Assembly (NCBI GenBank): GCA_964650975.1
Contig: CAZYWA010000036.1
Span: forward strand, 1-26,044
DNA length: 26,044 nucleotides
From: CAZYWA01 sp964650975 [NCBI: uncultured bacterium]
GTDB taxonomy: Bacteria; JADJOY01
Direction of reading: 5' to 3'
Both the position numbers and the translations under genes were made by a program. This document shows, piece by piece, positions 14,630 through 22,225 of this stretch (position 1 is its first letter; each line of letters opens with the position of its first letter). The notes beneath the pieces are model-generated. The model saw only the letters and a program-made list of their open reading frames with translations. It did no database searches and had not been told where the DNA came from.

Positions 14630-15682
14630 TCAGGCCGGGGGCGGTACGACGGGCAAGCACAGCACGAAGGTGGTGCCGTCCGCCGATGAACGGGCGATCT
14701 CGATCCGCCCGCCGTGCGCCGCGAGCTCGAGCCGCGTGACGTAGAGCCCGATGCCGTTGCCGCTCGCCTTGCGCGTGAAATGCCGGTCGAAGACGTGCGG
14801 CAGGTCGCGGGGATCGATCCCGCTTCCCTGGTCGGTGATCTCGACGCACAGCTCGTCGCCGGCGCGCCGGACGCGCACCGCGAGATCTCCGCCCCTCGGC
14901 GCCATCGCCTCGATTCCGTTCACGATCACGTTGACCAGCGCCTGCTGGATGGCGTCGGGACGGCCGTACACGTGCACCGGGGTGGTGGGAGCCTCGAGCT
15001 CGAGGTTCACCGACGCGCGCGCCGCTTGCGGTCCGAGCAACGCCACCGTGTCGATCGTCACCCGCACCGCGTCGAAGACGGTCGAGCTCCCGTCCTCCGC
15101 TCGCGACTGCGCGAGCAACAGCTCCATCGCGCGCGTGAGCCGCTCCGCTTCCTGGCGGGCCATCTGCGCCTGGTGCCGCTCGGCCTGCAGCGAGTCGCTG
15201 GCGTCGCCCGCGCGCCGCTCGAGCCGCGCGGCCAGCACCTCCAGGCTCAGATGGATGGCGTTGAGCGTGACGCGCACCTCGTGCGCCTCGGCGCGATAGA
15301 GCTCGGCCAGCGCCCGGTGGCGGTTGGCGTCGCGCAGGTCGCGCTCGAGCGCCGCCAGCGTCCAGGGATCCTCGACGATCACCAGCACGCCTTCGCAGTC
15401 CTCCTCGGAAAGCGCGAAGATCCTGAGCTTGAGCGGACGCCCCTGTGCCGAGGTGACGCTCGCCTCGACACCGGACGGCGTGGCCGCTCCGGGCGTATCG
15501 AGGGCGCACTGGTACTGCGCGGCGATCTCGGGCCAGTGAGCCGCGAGCGCGTCGTCGTCGGACACCTCGAGCAGCTCGCGAGCGCGCGTGCTCGCGAAGT
15601 CCACGCGACCGGAGCGGCTGAGCAGCACCACACCTTCGTGGAACACTCCGGCGAGGGTGTGGAAGTGGCGATTCGACGGCAT
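14630..15682 (-). CDS. Soluble NtrB-like sensor histidine kinase
   Basis: This 350-residue protein has no membrane helix. Residues 5-110 form a PAS-like domain (FHEGVVLLSRSGRVDFAS, RELLEV, LKLRIFALSEE, GVLVIVED). The dimerisation region has H134 in HEVRVTLNAI; the usual HExRNPLxAI proline is replaced. The ATPase domain has N-box NVIVNGIEAM, G1 DQGSGID (284-290) and G2 GNGIGL (308-313). It should sense a cytoplasmic signal and phosphorylate the regulator 9 bp downstream. The frame is open to 15946, but ATG 15682 is the first convincing start, giving a leader of about 190 nt from the predicted sigma-54 start site; its ribosome-binding site is weak. Its own promoter looks sigma-54 dependent, implying autoregulation. 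Confidence 0.9.
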   Translation of the reverse strand: MPSNRHFHTLAGVFHEGVVLLSRSGRVDFASTRARELLEVSDDDALAAHWPEIAAQYQCALDTPGAATPSGVEASVTSAQGRPLKLRIFALSEEDCEGVLVIVEDPWTLAALERDLRDANRHRALAELYRAEAHEVRVTLNAIHLSLEVLAARLERRAGDASDSLQAERHQAQMARQEAERLTRAMELLLAQSRAEDGSSTVFDAVRVTIDTVALLGPQAARASVNLELEAPTTPVHVYGRPDAIQQALVNVIVNGIEAMAPRGGDLAVRVRRAGDELCVEITDQGSGIDPRDLPHVFDRHFTRKASGNGIGLYVTRLELAAHGGRIEIARSSADGTTFVLCLPVVPPPA

Positions 15683-15883
15683 GGCGGCGCTCGGCTCTCT
15701 GGCTGTCGAATCGGTGCAAGCACCGCACCCCTGCGAAGCGTCGCGTCCGGTGCTGCGTCGTGGCCGCGCTCGCTCGCCACCTTCTCGTATGAACGTCGCC
15801 CCTGGACGGCGATCCGTCGTCCAGGCGCGAACACGGACGGGAGGGCAGGAAACCGAGAAGGCCGTCGTCGTGAAGAACCTAGA

Positions 15884-15898
15884 GCAACGGCCGTGCCG
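15884..15898 (-). promoter_or_regulatory. Sigma-54 promoter of the kinase/regulator operon
   Basis: On the minus strand CGGCAC, GGCCG, TTGC matches all but the first consensus base with GG-N10-GC spacing. The activator-like motif at 15947 lies 49 bp upstream. Confidence 0.65.
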
Positions 15899-15946
15899 CG
15901 TGTCGGGTGGCGAATGGGATCGCGGACCGCTGCGTTCAGGCGGCAA

Positions 15947-15959
15947 TTTCTACAATCGG
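15947..15959. promoter_or_regulatory. Putative enhancer site, copy 3
   Basis: TTTCTACAATCGG is identical over 13 bases to 3489-3501. It lies between the stop of the glycine-zipper gene and the kinase promoter, the place expected for an autoregulatory site. Confidence 0.55.
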
Positions 15960-15982
15960 CGTCGAAACCCGTTCTCCAGGCG

Positions 15983-16465
15983 TCATTTCACGATCATCCA
16001 GGTTCCGTCCGTCTGGCGGCACGCCGTGCCGTGCGCTTCCTGGGGCTCGCCGCCGATCGTCACCTGCTGCGTGTACTCGCGGCACGACTGTCCCTGGTCG
16101 TTGGTGAACGTGCGCGTGGGCGTGATGCTGCCGCTGTTGCCGTTGTCCGGGTTCTTCCACTCGACGGGCTCGTTGGTGCGCGAGCTTTCGAGCGAGCGTT
16201 GCGCGGTCTGCTGCATCGAGCTCTGATCGGCGCTGTCGAGGCTCTTTCCCACTTGCTGGCCGATCAACGCGCCGGCGAGCGTGCCGATCGCGACGGCCGC
16301 GAGCTTCCCTTTGCCGCCTCCGATCTGCGAGCCGATGAGCGCGCCGGTGCCGGCGCCGACCACTGTGCCACCGACTTCCTTCTGACCGTTGCCGTAACCC
16401 GGGAGCGAGCTGCAACCCCACGGTCCGGCCGACAGCACCAGCAAAGCAATGACGAATCGTCTCAT
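15983..16465 (-). CDS. Glycine-zipper surface protein (17-kDa surface-antigen-like lipoprotein)
   Basis: This 160-residue protein starts with a signal sequence ending in GPWGC-SS; the lipobox is imperfect but Cys18 is followed by Ser-Ser, so a lipoprotein is plausible. Residues 33-73 form a glycine zipper (GGTVVGAGTGALIGSQIGGG, AIGTLAGALIGQQVG), as in the Rickettsia 17-kDa antigen and related outer-membrane proteins. The C-terminal domain (about 98-160) has the surface-antigen pattern EPVEWKNPDNGNSGSITPTRTF, CREYTQQVTIGG, ACRQTDGTWMIV with two cysteines. ATG 16465 has an AGGAG upstream. A weak sigma-54-like element (TGGCAT, GATCG, TTGA; 16510-16524, minus strand) lies at the right distance but lacks the -12 C. 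Confidence 0.82.
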   Translation of the reverse strand: MRRFVIALLVLSAGPWGCSSLPGYGNGQKEVGGTVVGAGTGALIGSQIGGGKGKLAAVAIGTLAGALIGQQVGKSLDSADQSSMQQTAQRSLESSRTNEPVEWKNPDNGNSGSITPTRTFTNDQGQSCREYTQQVTIGGEPQEAHGTACRQTDGTWMIVK

Positions 16466-16607
16466 GATGGCTCTCCTCTGCCGTCTCGCGACGGCGGTAC
16501 TCGAGAGCTTCAACGATCATGCCAGCGAGCTTCGTCGCTGCAGCGCTTTTTTCGCGTGATTTCGTGCCGGAGATGGAAAGAAATGCGGTGCGTTGTAACA
16601 ACGGCCC

Positions 16608-16862
16608 CTATTGTTTTCGGACACCGAACCCGTCGGCGATGGGGACCGCTTGCGCGGTGATGAGCACCCGGATCAGATCGAAGGATGCCTGTGACGGCGG
16701 CGTCGAGCTGAGCTCGCGTCCGTATCGCTCCTCGATCAAGCTCGCGACGACCCGTAAATCTCCGCCGGCCTGGTCGAGATCGTCATCGCTGACCTTCGGC
16801 CAGGCCGCGCGGATTTGCCTGCGCAGCCGCGGCCAGTCGCGGGGCTTCTCCATGGGTTCCAT
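16608..16862 (-). CDS. CsbD-like small protein
   Basis: This 84-residue protein has a core RDWPRLRRQIRAAWPKVSDDDLDQAGGD, then LRVVASLIEERYG, parallel to the CsbD pattern (W-x-x-x-K-G-x-x-x-x-x-W-G-K-L-T-D-D-D-L ... G ... ERYG). It extends past the usual CsbD end by about 35 residues with no recognisable motif. Function is unknown; stress association is by family. ATG 16862 is chosen because GGGAGGG precedes it; the frame is open to 16925. A sigma-54 promoter lies 47-61 bp upstream. Confidence 0.7.
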   Translation of the reverse strand: MEPMEKPRDWPRLRRQIRAAWPKVSDDDLDQAGGDLRVVASLIEERYGRELSSTPPSQASFDLIRVLITAQAVPIADGFGVRKQ

Positions 16863-16908
16863 CGGTCCCTCCCTTCGAGCAAGTGGAGCACCAGCATCGA
16901 AGAAAGAG

Positions 16909-16923
16909 GCAACATCCGTGCCC
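16909..16923 (-). promoter_or_regulatory. Sigma-54 promoter of the CsbD-like gene
   Basis: On the minus strand GGGCAC, GGATG, TTGC matches all but the first consensus base with GG-N10-GC spacing. The expected leader is about 35 nt. No TTTCTACA motif is seen in the 200 bp upstream, which lie in the next gene. Confidence 0.6.
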
Positions 16924-16960
16924 ATGTCGGGCGCGGACCGACGTCACCGGTCCAGGTGGG

Positions 16961-17359
16961 TCAGCGTACCGACAGGCTCAGATAAACGATCCAGAGGCCC
17001 AGTGCGGTGGCCACGGCACAGGCGATGCGCAGGCCGACCGGCGGCAGGATCTCGACCGTGCGCTGCGCGAAGCGCCGATAGGCGTCCGGGAAGAGCACGA
17101 TCACCACGCCCACGACCGCGAACAGCACCGCGACCACGAGCATCACCATCTGCAGGATGCTGAGCGTGCGCGCCACCAGCACCAGGATCGATGCGGCGAC
17201 CAACCACAGCACCACGCCGAGCGCACGCACCAGGTGCGGCTGACGTTCGAGAAAACCGAGGGCCGTGCGCTTGTACGCGTCCGGCCACACGATGCCCGGG
17301 AAACGCACCAGCACGATGAACGCGCCGATTCCCAGTCCGATCCACTGAATCGTCGTCAT
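16961..17359 (-). CDS. Four-helix membrane protein of unknown function
   Basis: This 132-residue protein has about four hydrophobic segments (WIGLGIGAFIVLVRFPGIVW, ALGVVLWLVAASILVLVA, LQMVMLVVAVLFAVVGVVIVLF and a C-terminal IACAVATALGLWIVYLSL). The phrase FPGIVWPDAYKRTAL recurs in weaker form as LFPDAYRRFAQRT in the second half, so the protein looks like an internal duplication of a two-helix unit. I do not recognise a named family. ATG 17359 lies 13 bp after the NYN-LOTUS gene stop, so the two are probably cotranscribed. Confidence 0.72.
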   Translation of the reverse strand: MTTIQWIGLGIGAFIVLVRFPGIVWPDAYKRTALGFLERQPHLVRALGVVLWLVAASILVLVARTLSILQMVMLVVAVLFAVVGVVIVLFPDAYRRFAQRTVEILPPVGLRIACAVATALGLWIVYLSLSVR

Positions 17360-17371
17360 GGCACGGGTGGG

Positions 17372-18526
17372 TCAGCTGGGCTCCGACGGCTCGGGTTCGG
17401 GCGCGGGCGGGGCGGCGGGATCGCGCGGCGGACCGCGACGCCGACCGCGACCGCCACGGCGGCGGGAGCGCCTCGCGGGTCCATTGCCGGCGGGGCTCCC
17501 TGGCGCCGCTTGAGCATCCGGTTGCACGTCCGGGGCCAAGTTGTCCTCGGCGACGGGCGCCTCGCCCGAGCTTGCAGCTTCGACGGGATGAGAGCCCCCG
17601 CCTGCGCTTGCGCTCGCGAGACGCACACGTCCGCTCGGCAGCACTTCCAGATCCTTCATGCGCCGCAGCCGCGTCACCAGCCGCGGCGATCCAGGCGGAC
17701 GCTCGAAGCCGGCGCCCTTGAGGGCGACCGCCAGGCGATCGAGGTTGACGCCGGCGTGCGGGTCGGCCGAGGTGAGCCGCGACACCAGTGCCAGGATCTG
17801 TTCCTGCGATGCCGAATGGGGCTCACCATCCCGCGATGGAGCGTCGGCGGCGTTGCCGCTCCCCGCCGGCGGGCGGGCGGCGATCGGGCGCGGAGCGGGC
17901 GCGGGCGGGTTGTTGCGTGGCGCGGGGGGCGGTGGGCCGCGACGCCGGCCACGACCGCCGCGTCGCGAGCGAGCGTCGCCGCCGGTCTCGCTGACCGCGG
18001 CATCGCGCACCGGCGCTCCGCCCGTGCTCCGGTACGTGATCCGCCGGAAGGTGACGCCGAGCCGGGTCGCCGCGTCGCCGACGGCGTCGAACGCGCGATC
18101 GTGGGAGACGATCTCGATCACGTCGCCGGGCCGCGCCTTCCCGAGCCACATGCCCGCGTGCACGGCGATCCAGAGATCGCTCCAGTCGGACACGCGGACC
18201 GCGGGAGCGCTGTGCACCAGCTGCGCGCCGCGCGCCGCGAGCCCGCGCGCCAGGCCCTGGCCCACCACGCGCCAGTTGCCGATGGCGAAGAGCTCCGTCG
18301 AGCCGCCGAGATCCTGGATCGCGAGCTCGTCGAGCACCCGGTTGAGATCGGCTTCGCTCGAGGTGTTCTCGACGTCGATGAAGACCGCGCGCCGCGGTGC
18401 CGGAGGCGGGGGAGGTGCGACGATCGTCGGTGCGGTTTCAGCCGGTGTTGCCGGTGCTGCGGCCTTGCGCGGGCGGGGGGAGGGTTTCGAGGCCGCGCGC
18501 TTGGCGGGCTTTTTGGTGGTCGCCAT
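17372..18526 (-). CDS. NYN (PIN-like) nuclease domain plus LOTUS/OST-HTH, with RG-rich tracts
   Basis: In this 384-residue protein, residues 1-45 are a Lys/Ala/Pro-rich leader. Residues 46-170 match the NYN/PIN-like fold, with acidic residues D51 (AVFIDVENTS), D114/D117 (SDWSDLWIAVHAG) and D143 (VSHDRAFD) in the places of the metal-binding site, so RNA cleavage is plausible. Residues 240-303 resemble an OST-HTH/LOTUS domain (QEQILALVSRL to LEVLPSGRVRL). Two near-identical RG tracts, RRGGRGRRRGPP at about 188-199 and again near the C-terminus, flank it and probably bind RNA. NYN-LOTUS proteins are known in bacteria and in eukaryotic RNA regulators. Start ATG 18526. The membrane-protein gene follows after 12 bp. 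Confidence 0.82.
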   Translation of the reverse strand: MATTKKPAKRAASKPSPRPRKAAAPATPAETAPTIVAPPPPPAPRRAVFIDVENTSSEADLNRVLDELAIQDLGGSTELFAIGNWRVVGQGLARGLAARGAQLVHSAPAVRVSDWSDLWIAVHAGMWLGKARPGDVIEIVSHDRAFDAVGDAATRLGVTFRRITYRSTGGAPVRDAAVSETGGDARSRRGGRGRRRGPPPPAPRNNPPAPAPRPIAARPPAGSGNAADAPSRDGEPHSASQEQILALVSRLTSADPHAGVNLDRLAVALKGAGFERPPGSPRLVTRLRRMKDLEVLPSGRVRLASASAGGGSHPVEAASSGEAPVAEDNLAPDVQPDAQAAPGSPAGNGPARRSRRRGGRGRRRGPPRDPAAPPAPEPEPSEPS

Positions 18527-18653
18527 GGGTTTCCGGTTTCGGAGTGGGATGCGGCTCGCGCCCGGCGAGATGCCGCTGCGTCCGCGCCCTGACTCTAACC
18601 CGGATCGGTACGAAAAACGCCGCAGCGCGGGGTTTGGCTTGAATCCGGTGCGG

Positions 18654-20303
18654 TCAGGTAGCGGCCGGCCACGGTAGGCGGTCGAGCAGGGTCGAGATCC
18701 TGGTCTCGCCGGTCTCGAGGACGCCGCGGGCGGCGTCGGCGATGGTCCAGGCCATGCTCGAGCCCAGCATCGGCTGCGACTCGATCATGATGACGCGCAG
18801 CTCGCCGTCCTCGAAGTGGCACTGCTCCTGGATGGCGCGGAGCAGCCGGGTGTCGTGCAGGTGGCCGTCGCCGAAGTTCCAGCCCAGCGCCAGGCCGGCG
18901 ATGATCTCGCCGTCGAGCCATTCGTAGGCGTCGATGTCGTCGACTGCGCGCGGCACCAGATCGTGGAGCACGCGGCCGTGCAGGTGCATGGAGCGGAACG
19001 CGGGCACTCGCGACATGACCGCGTCGATGGTGTCGTCTTCCTTGATGATGACGCGCAGCTGGTCGCGCAAGAGCGGCGAGACCTTGACCAGCCGGTCGAG
19101 CTTCTCGACCGACTTCCCGCGGAAGAGCCACACGCTGAAGCCCCAGTTCCCCGCGTAGTAGCGCATCGACGACAGGAACGAGACCCGCGACGGCACGAAG
19201 TTCCCGACCAGCGGCACCAGGAAGAGCACCACGAACAGGAACGCGGTGAGCGTGAGCGGCGCCGAGCGCAGCGTCAGCACGCTCGCATCGGCGTGGTGAC
19301 CGAACAGGAAGAACGCACCGTAGACCATGATCACGTTCCACTCGATCGGCACGCCCATCGGAATGTTGCTGGTGATGAAGGTGTGGAAACCGAGCATCAC
19401 CACCAGTGCCGCCGCGGTGACGAAGCCGCCGTGGCTCAAGAGCAGCACCAGCGGAAACGTGTATTCGGTCACGGTGCCGGCGTGCGCCATCGCCTCCGCG
19501 AGCGGCCCAGGCCGCAAATCGTCGGGGAAGCTCTTGTAGAGCTTCTTCCGGAACCACACCGGCACCACCGGGCTGTTGCTCATCATCACGCACACCACCG
19601 ATGGGAAGTGCCGGTTGAGCTTGGAGGTCGCCGCCCACCACCAGATCGCGAGCCACAGCACCTTGCAGCCGGGAATCCAGTACTCGGCGAACGCGAAGCA
19701 CACCAGCGCCGTGAAGTGATGCTCAGCGCGCGAGATCAGGTAGATGGTCTTGTCGGTGAGGCCGAGGATCGGCAGCAGCACGAAGGTCGGTGCCAGGAGC
19801 GCCGGAGTGAGCGCCGGTGCCATGAGCGCCCGCAACATGAACGCGTAGTGCGCGACGTAGAGCGCCACGTCGAGCCGCGCGCGGCGGTTGCCGCCGAAGA
19901 GCGGAATGCCGGGAATGAAAGGCAGCTTGGTGGTACCGGGACGCAGGTAATAGAGCACTCCCCCGAGCGGCGGCACGTAGCGCCCCGTGAGGGGCCCGCT
20001 ACCGCAGCCGAGGCCCAGACCCTCGTACGCCATCGTCCAGAGCACGGCTTTCTGGAACGCAATCGGTGAGAAAGCCCACGAGGCGATGGCGCGCCAACTC
20101 CCGAGGCCGGGTGTGAACGAGCAGAAGAAGCACCAGCCACCCACGTAGAGCAGCGCGATCTTGAAGATGTAAACCGTGTAGATGGCCGGGGGCGTACCGT
20201 ACCCTTGAGTGGCCCATGCCTCGCAGATCATGCGCATCCGCACGGGAAAGGGCTTCGCCTTCCACTCGCGGATGTCGTAGGGGGGTAGCTTGGGTTGCAG
20301 CAT
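18654..20303 (-). CDS. DUF3556 transmembrane protein
   Basis: This 549-residue multi-pass protein starts MLQPKLPPYDIREWKAKPF, followed by many hydrophobic segments (IFKIALLYVGGWCFFCSF, LPILGLTDKTIYLISRAEHHF, LCFAEYWIPG-like stretches, WWWAATSKLNRHF, PLVLLLSHGG) and a soluble C-terminal part of about 140 residues (LGWNFGDGHLHDTRLLRAIQ, EDGELRVIMIESQPMLG). This matches the DUF3556 family known in actinobacteria and some deltaproteobacterial-grade genomes; its function is unknown. Conserved-looking HH, NRHFP and H-x-D patterns in the membrane part could be catalytic. The divergent neighbour is an FAD oxidoreductase, so a lipid or terpenoid-related role is possible but unproven. Confidence 0.85.
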   Translation of the reverse strand: MLQPKLPPYDIREWKAKPFPVRMRMICEAWATQGYGTPPAIYTVYIFKIALLYVGGWCFFCSFTPGLGSWRAIASWAFSPIAFQKAVLWTMAYEGLGLGCGSGPLTGRYVPPLGGVLYYLRPGTTKLPFIPGIPLFGGNRRARLDVALYVAHYAFMLRALMAPALTPALLAPTFVLLPILGLTDKTIYLISRAEHHFTALVCFAFAEYWIPGCKVLWLAIWWWAATSKLNRHFPSVVCVMMSNSPVVPVWFRKKLYKSFPDDLRPGPLAEAMAHAGTVTEYTFPLVLLLSHGGFVTAAALVVMLGFHTFITSNIPMGVPIEWNVIMVYGAFFLFGHHADASVLTLRSAPLTLTAFLFVVLFLVPLVGNFVPSRVSFLSSMRYYAGNWGFSVWLFRGKSVEKLDRLVKVSPLLRDQLRVIIKEDDTIDAVMSRVPAFRSMHLHGRVLHDLVPRAVDDIDAYEWLDGEIIAGLALGWNFGDGHLHDTRLLRAIQEQCHFEDGELRVIMIESQPMLGSSMAWTIADAARGVLETGETRISTLLDRLPWPAAT

Positions 20304-20447
20304 GATCAGGCGCGCTCAGCCGCCGGCGTCGCCGGCCGGCTGCAGCGCGAAGGCAGCCGCGCAAGTCGGCAACGAGAGGTTTGTCCTGACCGGGCTCATG
20401 GTGGGTAGCGGCAATTCTACGTCACAGCGCCGTCGAACGGATTTCCG

Positions 20448-20583
20448 CCATCGAGGGACCGGTGGCCCTCCGACCGGGAAGTGCGTCACGGCCGGTGGAT
20501 GCGATCGTCCGCTTCGGCTGCGAGGGACCGCAGCCCTCCGACTGCCATCGCTGTCGTTCGGAGGGACGCGGTCCCTCGCGTCC
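20448..20583. repeat. REP-like cluster B (three units)
   Basis: Unit 1 (20448-20471) has arms CCATCG/CGGTGG, loop AGGGAC and foot CCCTCC. Unit 2 (20516-20539) has GGCTGCG, loop AGGGAC, CGCAGCC and foot CTCC. Unit 3 (20560-20583) has foot GGAG, GGACGCG, loop GTCCCT and CGCGTCC. Units 2 and 3 face opposite ways, feet inward. The cluster fills much of the gap between divergent genes. Confidence 0.72.
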
Positions 20584-20650
20584 GTAGCGCTCGAGTGCAG
20601 TGGATGGATTCACCCGCTCCGAGGACCGTTGGCCCGCCCGGGGAGAGCCC

Positions 20651-22099
20651 TTGAGCGGTGAGGTTTTCGACGCGGTCGTCGTCGGCTCGGGGCCGAACGG
20701 GCTCGCGGCCGCGGTGGTGCTCGCGCGGAACGGTGCCAGCGTCTGCGTCCTCGAGGCCCACGAGTCGATCGGCGGCGGCACTCGCACCGCCGAGCTCACG
20801 CTGCCGGGGTTCCACCACGACGTGTGCTCGGGTGCGCATCCCATGGGGGTGCTGTCGCCGTTCCTTTCGGAGCTGCCGCTCGCGGAGCACGGTCTCCGGT
20901 GGGTGTTTCCCGAAGCGTCGGTTGCGCATCCGCTCGACGGCGCGCCCGCGGTGATGCTGTGGCGCTCGCTCGATCGCACCTGCGCCGGGCTCGGCGCCGA
21001 CGCCGAGAGCTACCGGACGCTGATCGAGCCGTTCCGGCGGCGCTCGGAGGTGCTGCTCCGCGACGCGCTCGGGCCGCTCGGCATCCCGCGCGATCCATGG
21101 CTCCTGGCGCGCTTCGGCTGGAAGGCGTGGCGGCCCGCGACGTGGCTCGCGAGGAGCCAGTTTCGCGAGGATCGCGCGCGGGCCCTCTTGGCCGGCTGCG
21201 CGGCTCACTCGATCCTGCCGCTCTCGCAGCTCTTCACCTCGGCCGTGGGGCTCCTGTTCGCGGTGACCGGGCACGTGGTCGAGTGGCCGGTGGCGGCGGG
21301 CGGCTCGGCCGCGATCACCACGGCGCTCGCGAGCCTGCTGCGCGAGCACGGCGGCACGATCCGTACCGGCGCGCCGGTTTCCTCGGCGAGCGACCTACCG
21401 CCCGCGCGCGTCTATCTCTTCGACACCGACCCGCGCCAGCTCGCGTCGGTCTGCGAACGTGCGCTGCCCGCCGGCTACATCCGCCGGCTGCGCCGCTACC
21501 GATACGGGCCCGGTGTCTTCAAGCTCGACTGGGCGCTCGATGGACCGATCCCGTGGCGCGATCCCAGCTGCCTCGTCGCCTCGACCGTGCACGTGGGCGG
21601 CACGCTCGACGAGATCGCGGCGTCGGAGGCCGCGATGTGGCGCGGCCAGCACGCCGAACGGCCGTTCGTGATGGTGGTGCAGCAGAGCCAGTTCGATCCC
21701 GGCCGCGCGCCGCCCGGGAAGCACACCGGTTACGCGTATTGCCACGTGCCCGCGGGCTCGGACGTCGACAGGACCACCGCCGTCGAGGCGCAGATCGAGC
21801 GTTTCGCGCCGGGCTTCCGCGACCGGATCCTGGCTCGCCACGCGATGCGCACCGCGGACTTCGAGCGCATGAACCCCAACTGCGTGGGCGGTGCCATCAC
21901 CGGTGGGGTCGCCGACGTGTTCCAGCTCTTCACCCGGCCCGTGGCGCGGATCGATCCCTATTCGACGCCCAATCCGCGGATCTTCTCGTGTTCGTCATCG
22001 ACGCCGCCGGGCGGCGGAGTTCACGGAATGTGCGGCTACCACGCGGCGCAGAGCGCGCTGGCGGGGCTGGCGAAGCTGAAACCCGGACTGCTGCGGTGA
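20651..22099 (+). CDS. Phytoene-dehydrogenase-type FAD-dependent oxidoreductase
   Basis: This 482-residue protein starts with a Rossmann FAD motif, FDAVVVGSGPNGLAAAVVLARNGASVCVLEA, followed by GGGTRT, the usual second FAD contact of the phytoene desaturase / amine-oxidase-like group. The central and C-terminal parts (CAAHSILPLSQLFTSAVGLL, WPVAAGGSAAITTALASLL, GGVHGMCGYHAAQSAL) match the PYROXD2/CrtI-like NAD(P)/FAD oxidoreductases; the substrate may be a lipid or isoprenoid and is not known. The frame is open from 20600 (GTG), but TTG 20651 is preferred: GGGGAG lies about six bases upstream and it starts eight residues before the FAD motif. It diverges from DUF3556. Confidence 0.85.
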   Translation: MSGEVFDAVVVGSGPNGLAAAVVLARNGASVCVLEAHESIGGGTRTAELTLPGFHHDVCSGAHPMGVLSPFLSELPLAEHGLRWVFPEASVAHPLDGAPAVMLWRSLDRTCAGLGADAESYRTLIEPFRRRSEVLLRDALGPLGIPRDPWLLARFGWKAWRPATWLARSQFREDRARALLAGCAAHSILPLSQLFTSAVGLLFAVTGHVVEWPVAAGGSAAITTALASLLREHGGTIRTGAPVSSASDLPPARVYLFDTDPRQLASVCERALPAGYIRRLRRYRYGPGVFKLDWALDGPIPWRDPSCLVASTVHVGGTLDEIAASEAAMWRGQHAERPFVMVVQQSQFDPGRAPPGKHTGYAYCHVPAGSDVDRTTAVEAQIERFAPGFRDRILARHAMRTADFERMNPNCVGGAITGGVADVFQLFTRPVARIDPYSTPNPRIFSCSSSTPPGGGVHGMCGYHAAQSALAGLAKLKPGLLR

Positions 22100-22128
22100 T
22101 TCGCAGGTAATCCCCGATCGGACGCTAC

Positions 22129-22202
22129 GGACGCGAGAGACCGCGTCCCTCCGAACGGCGATCCATCTCGATTCCGGTGGAGAGCTGCGGTCCCTCGCAG
22201 CC
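22129..22202. repeat. REP-like inverted doublet C
   Basis: Unit 1 has GGACGCG, loop AGAGAC, CGCGTCC and foot CTCC (22129-22152). Unit 2 has foot GGAG, AGCTGCG, loop GTCCCT and CGCAGCC (22179-22202). Feet point inward. It sits between two converging genes and may also serve as their terminator. Confidence 0.72.
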
Positions 22203-22225
22203 GCGGCGCGGAATCACGCAAAAAA

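Noticed and set aside
16510-16524. Sigma-54 promoter for the glycine-zipper gene
   Set aside because: TGGCAT-N5-TTGA lacks the conserved -12 C, and no TTTCTACA motif lies upstream; kept only as a note.
18816-20069. 417-codon plus frame opposite DUF3556
   Set aside because: His/Glu/Arg-rich antisense shadow with no recognisable motif.
20600-20650. GTG 20600 as the start of the FAD oxidoreductase
   Set aside because: It has no good ribosome-binding site, adds 17 residues unlike the family and lies 17 bp after a REP-like hairpin; TTG 20651 has GGGGAG and sits just before the FAD motif.
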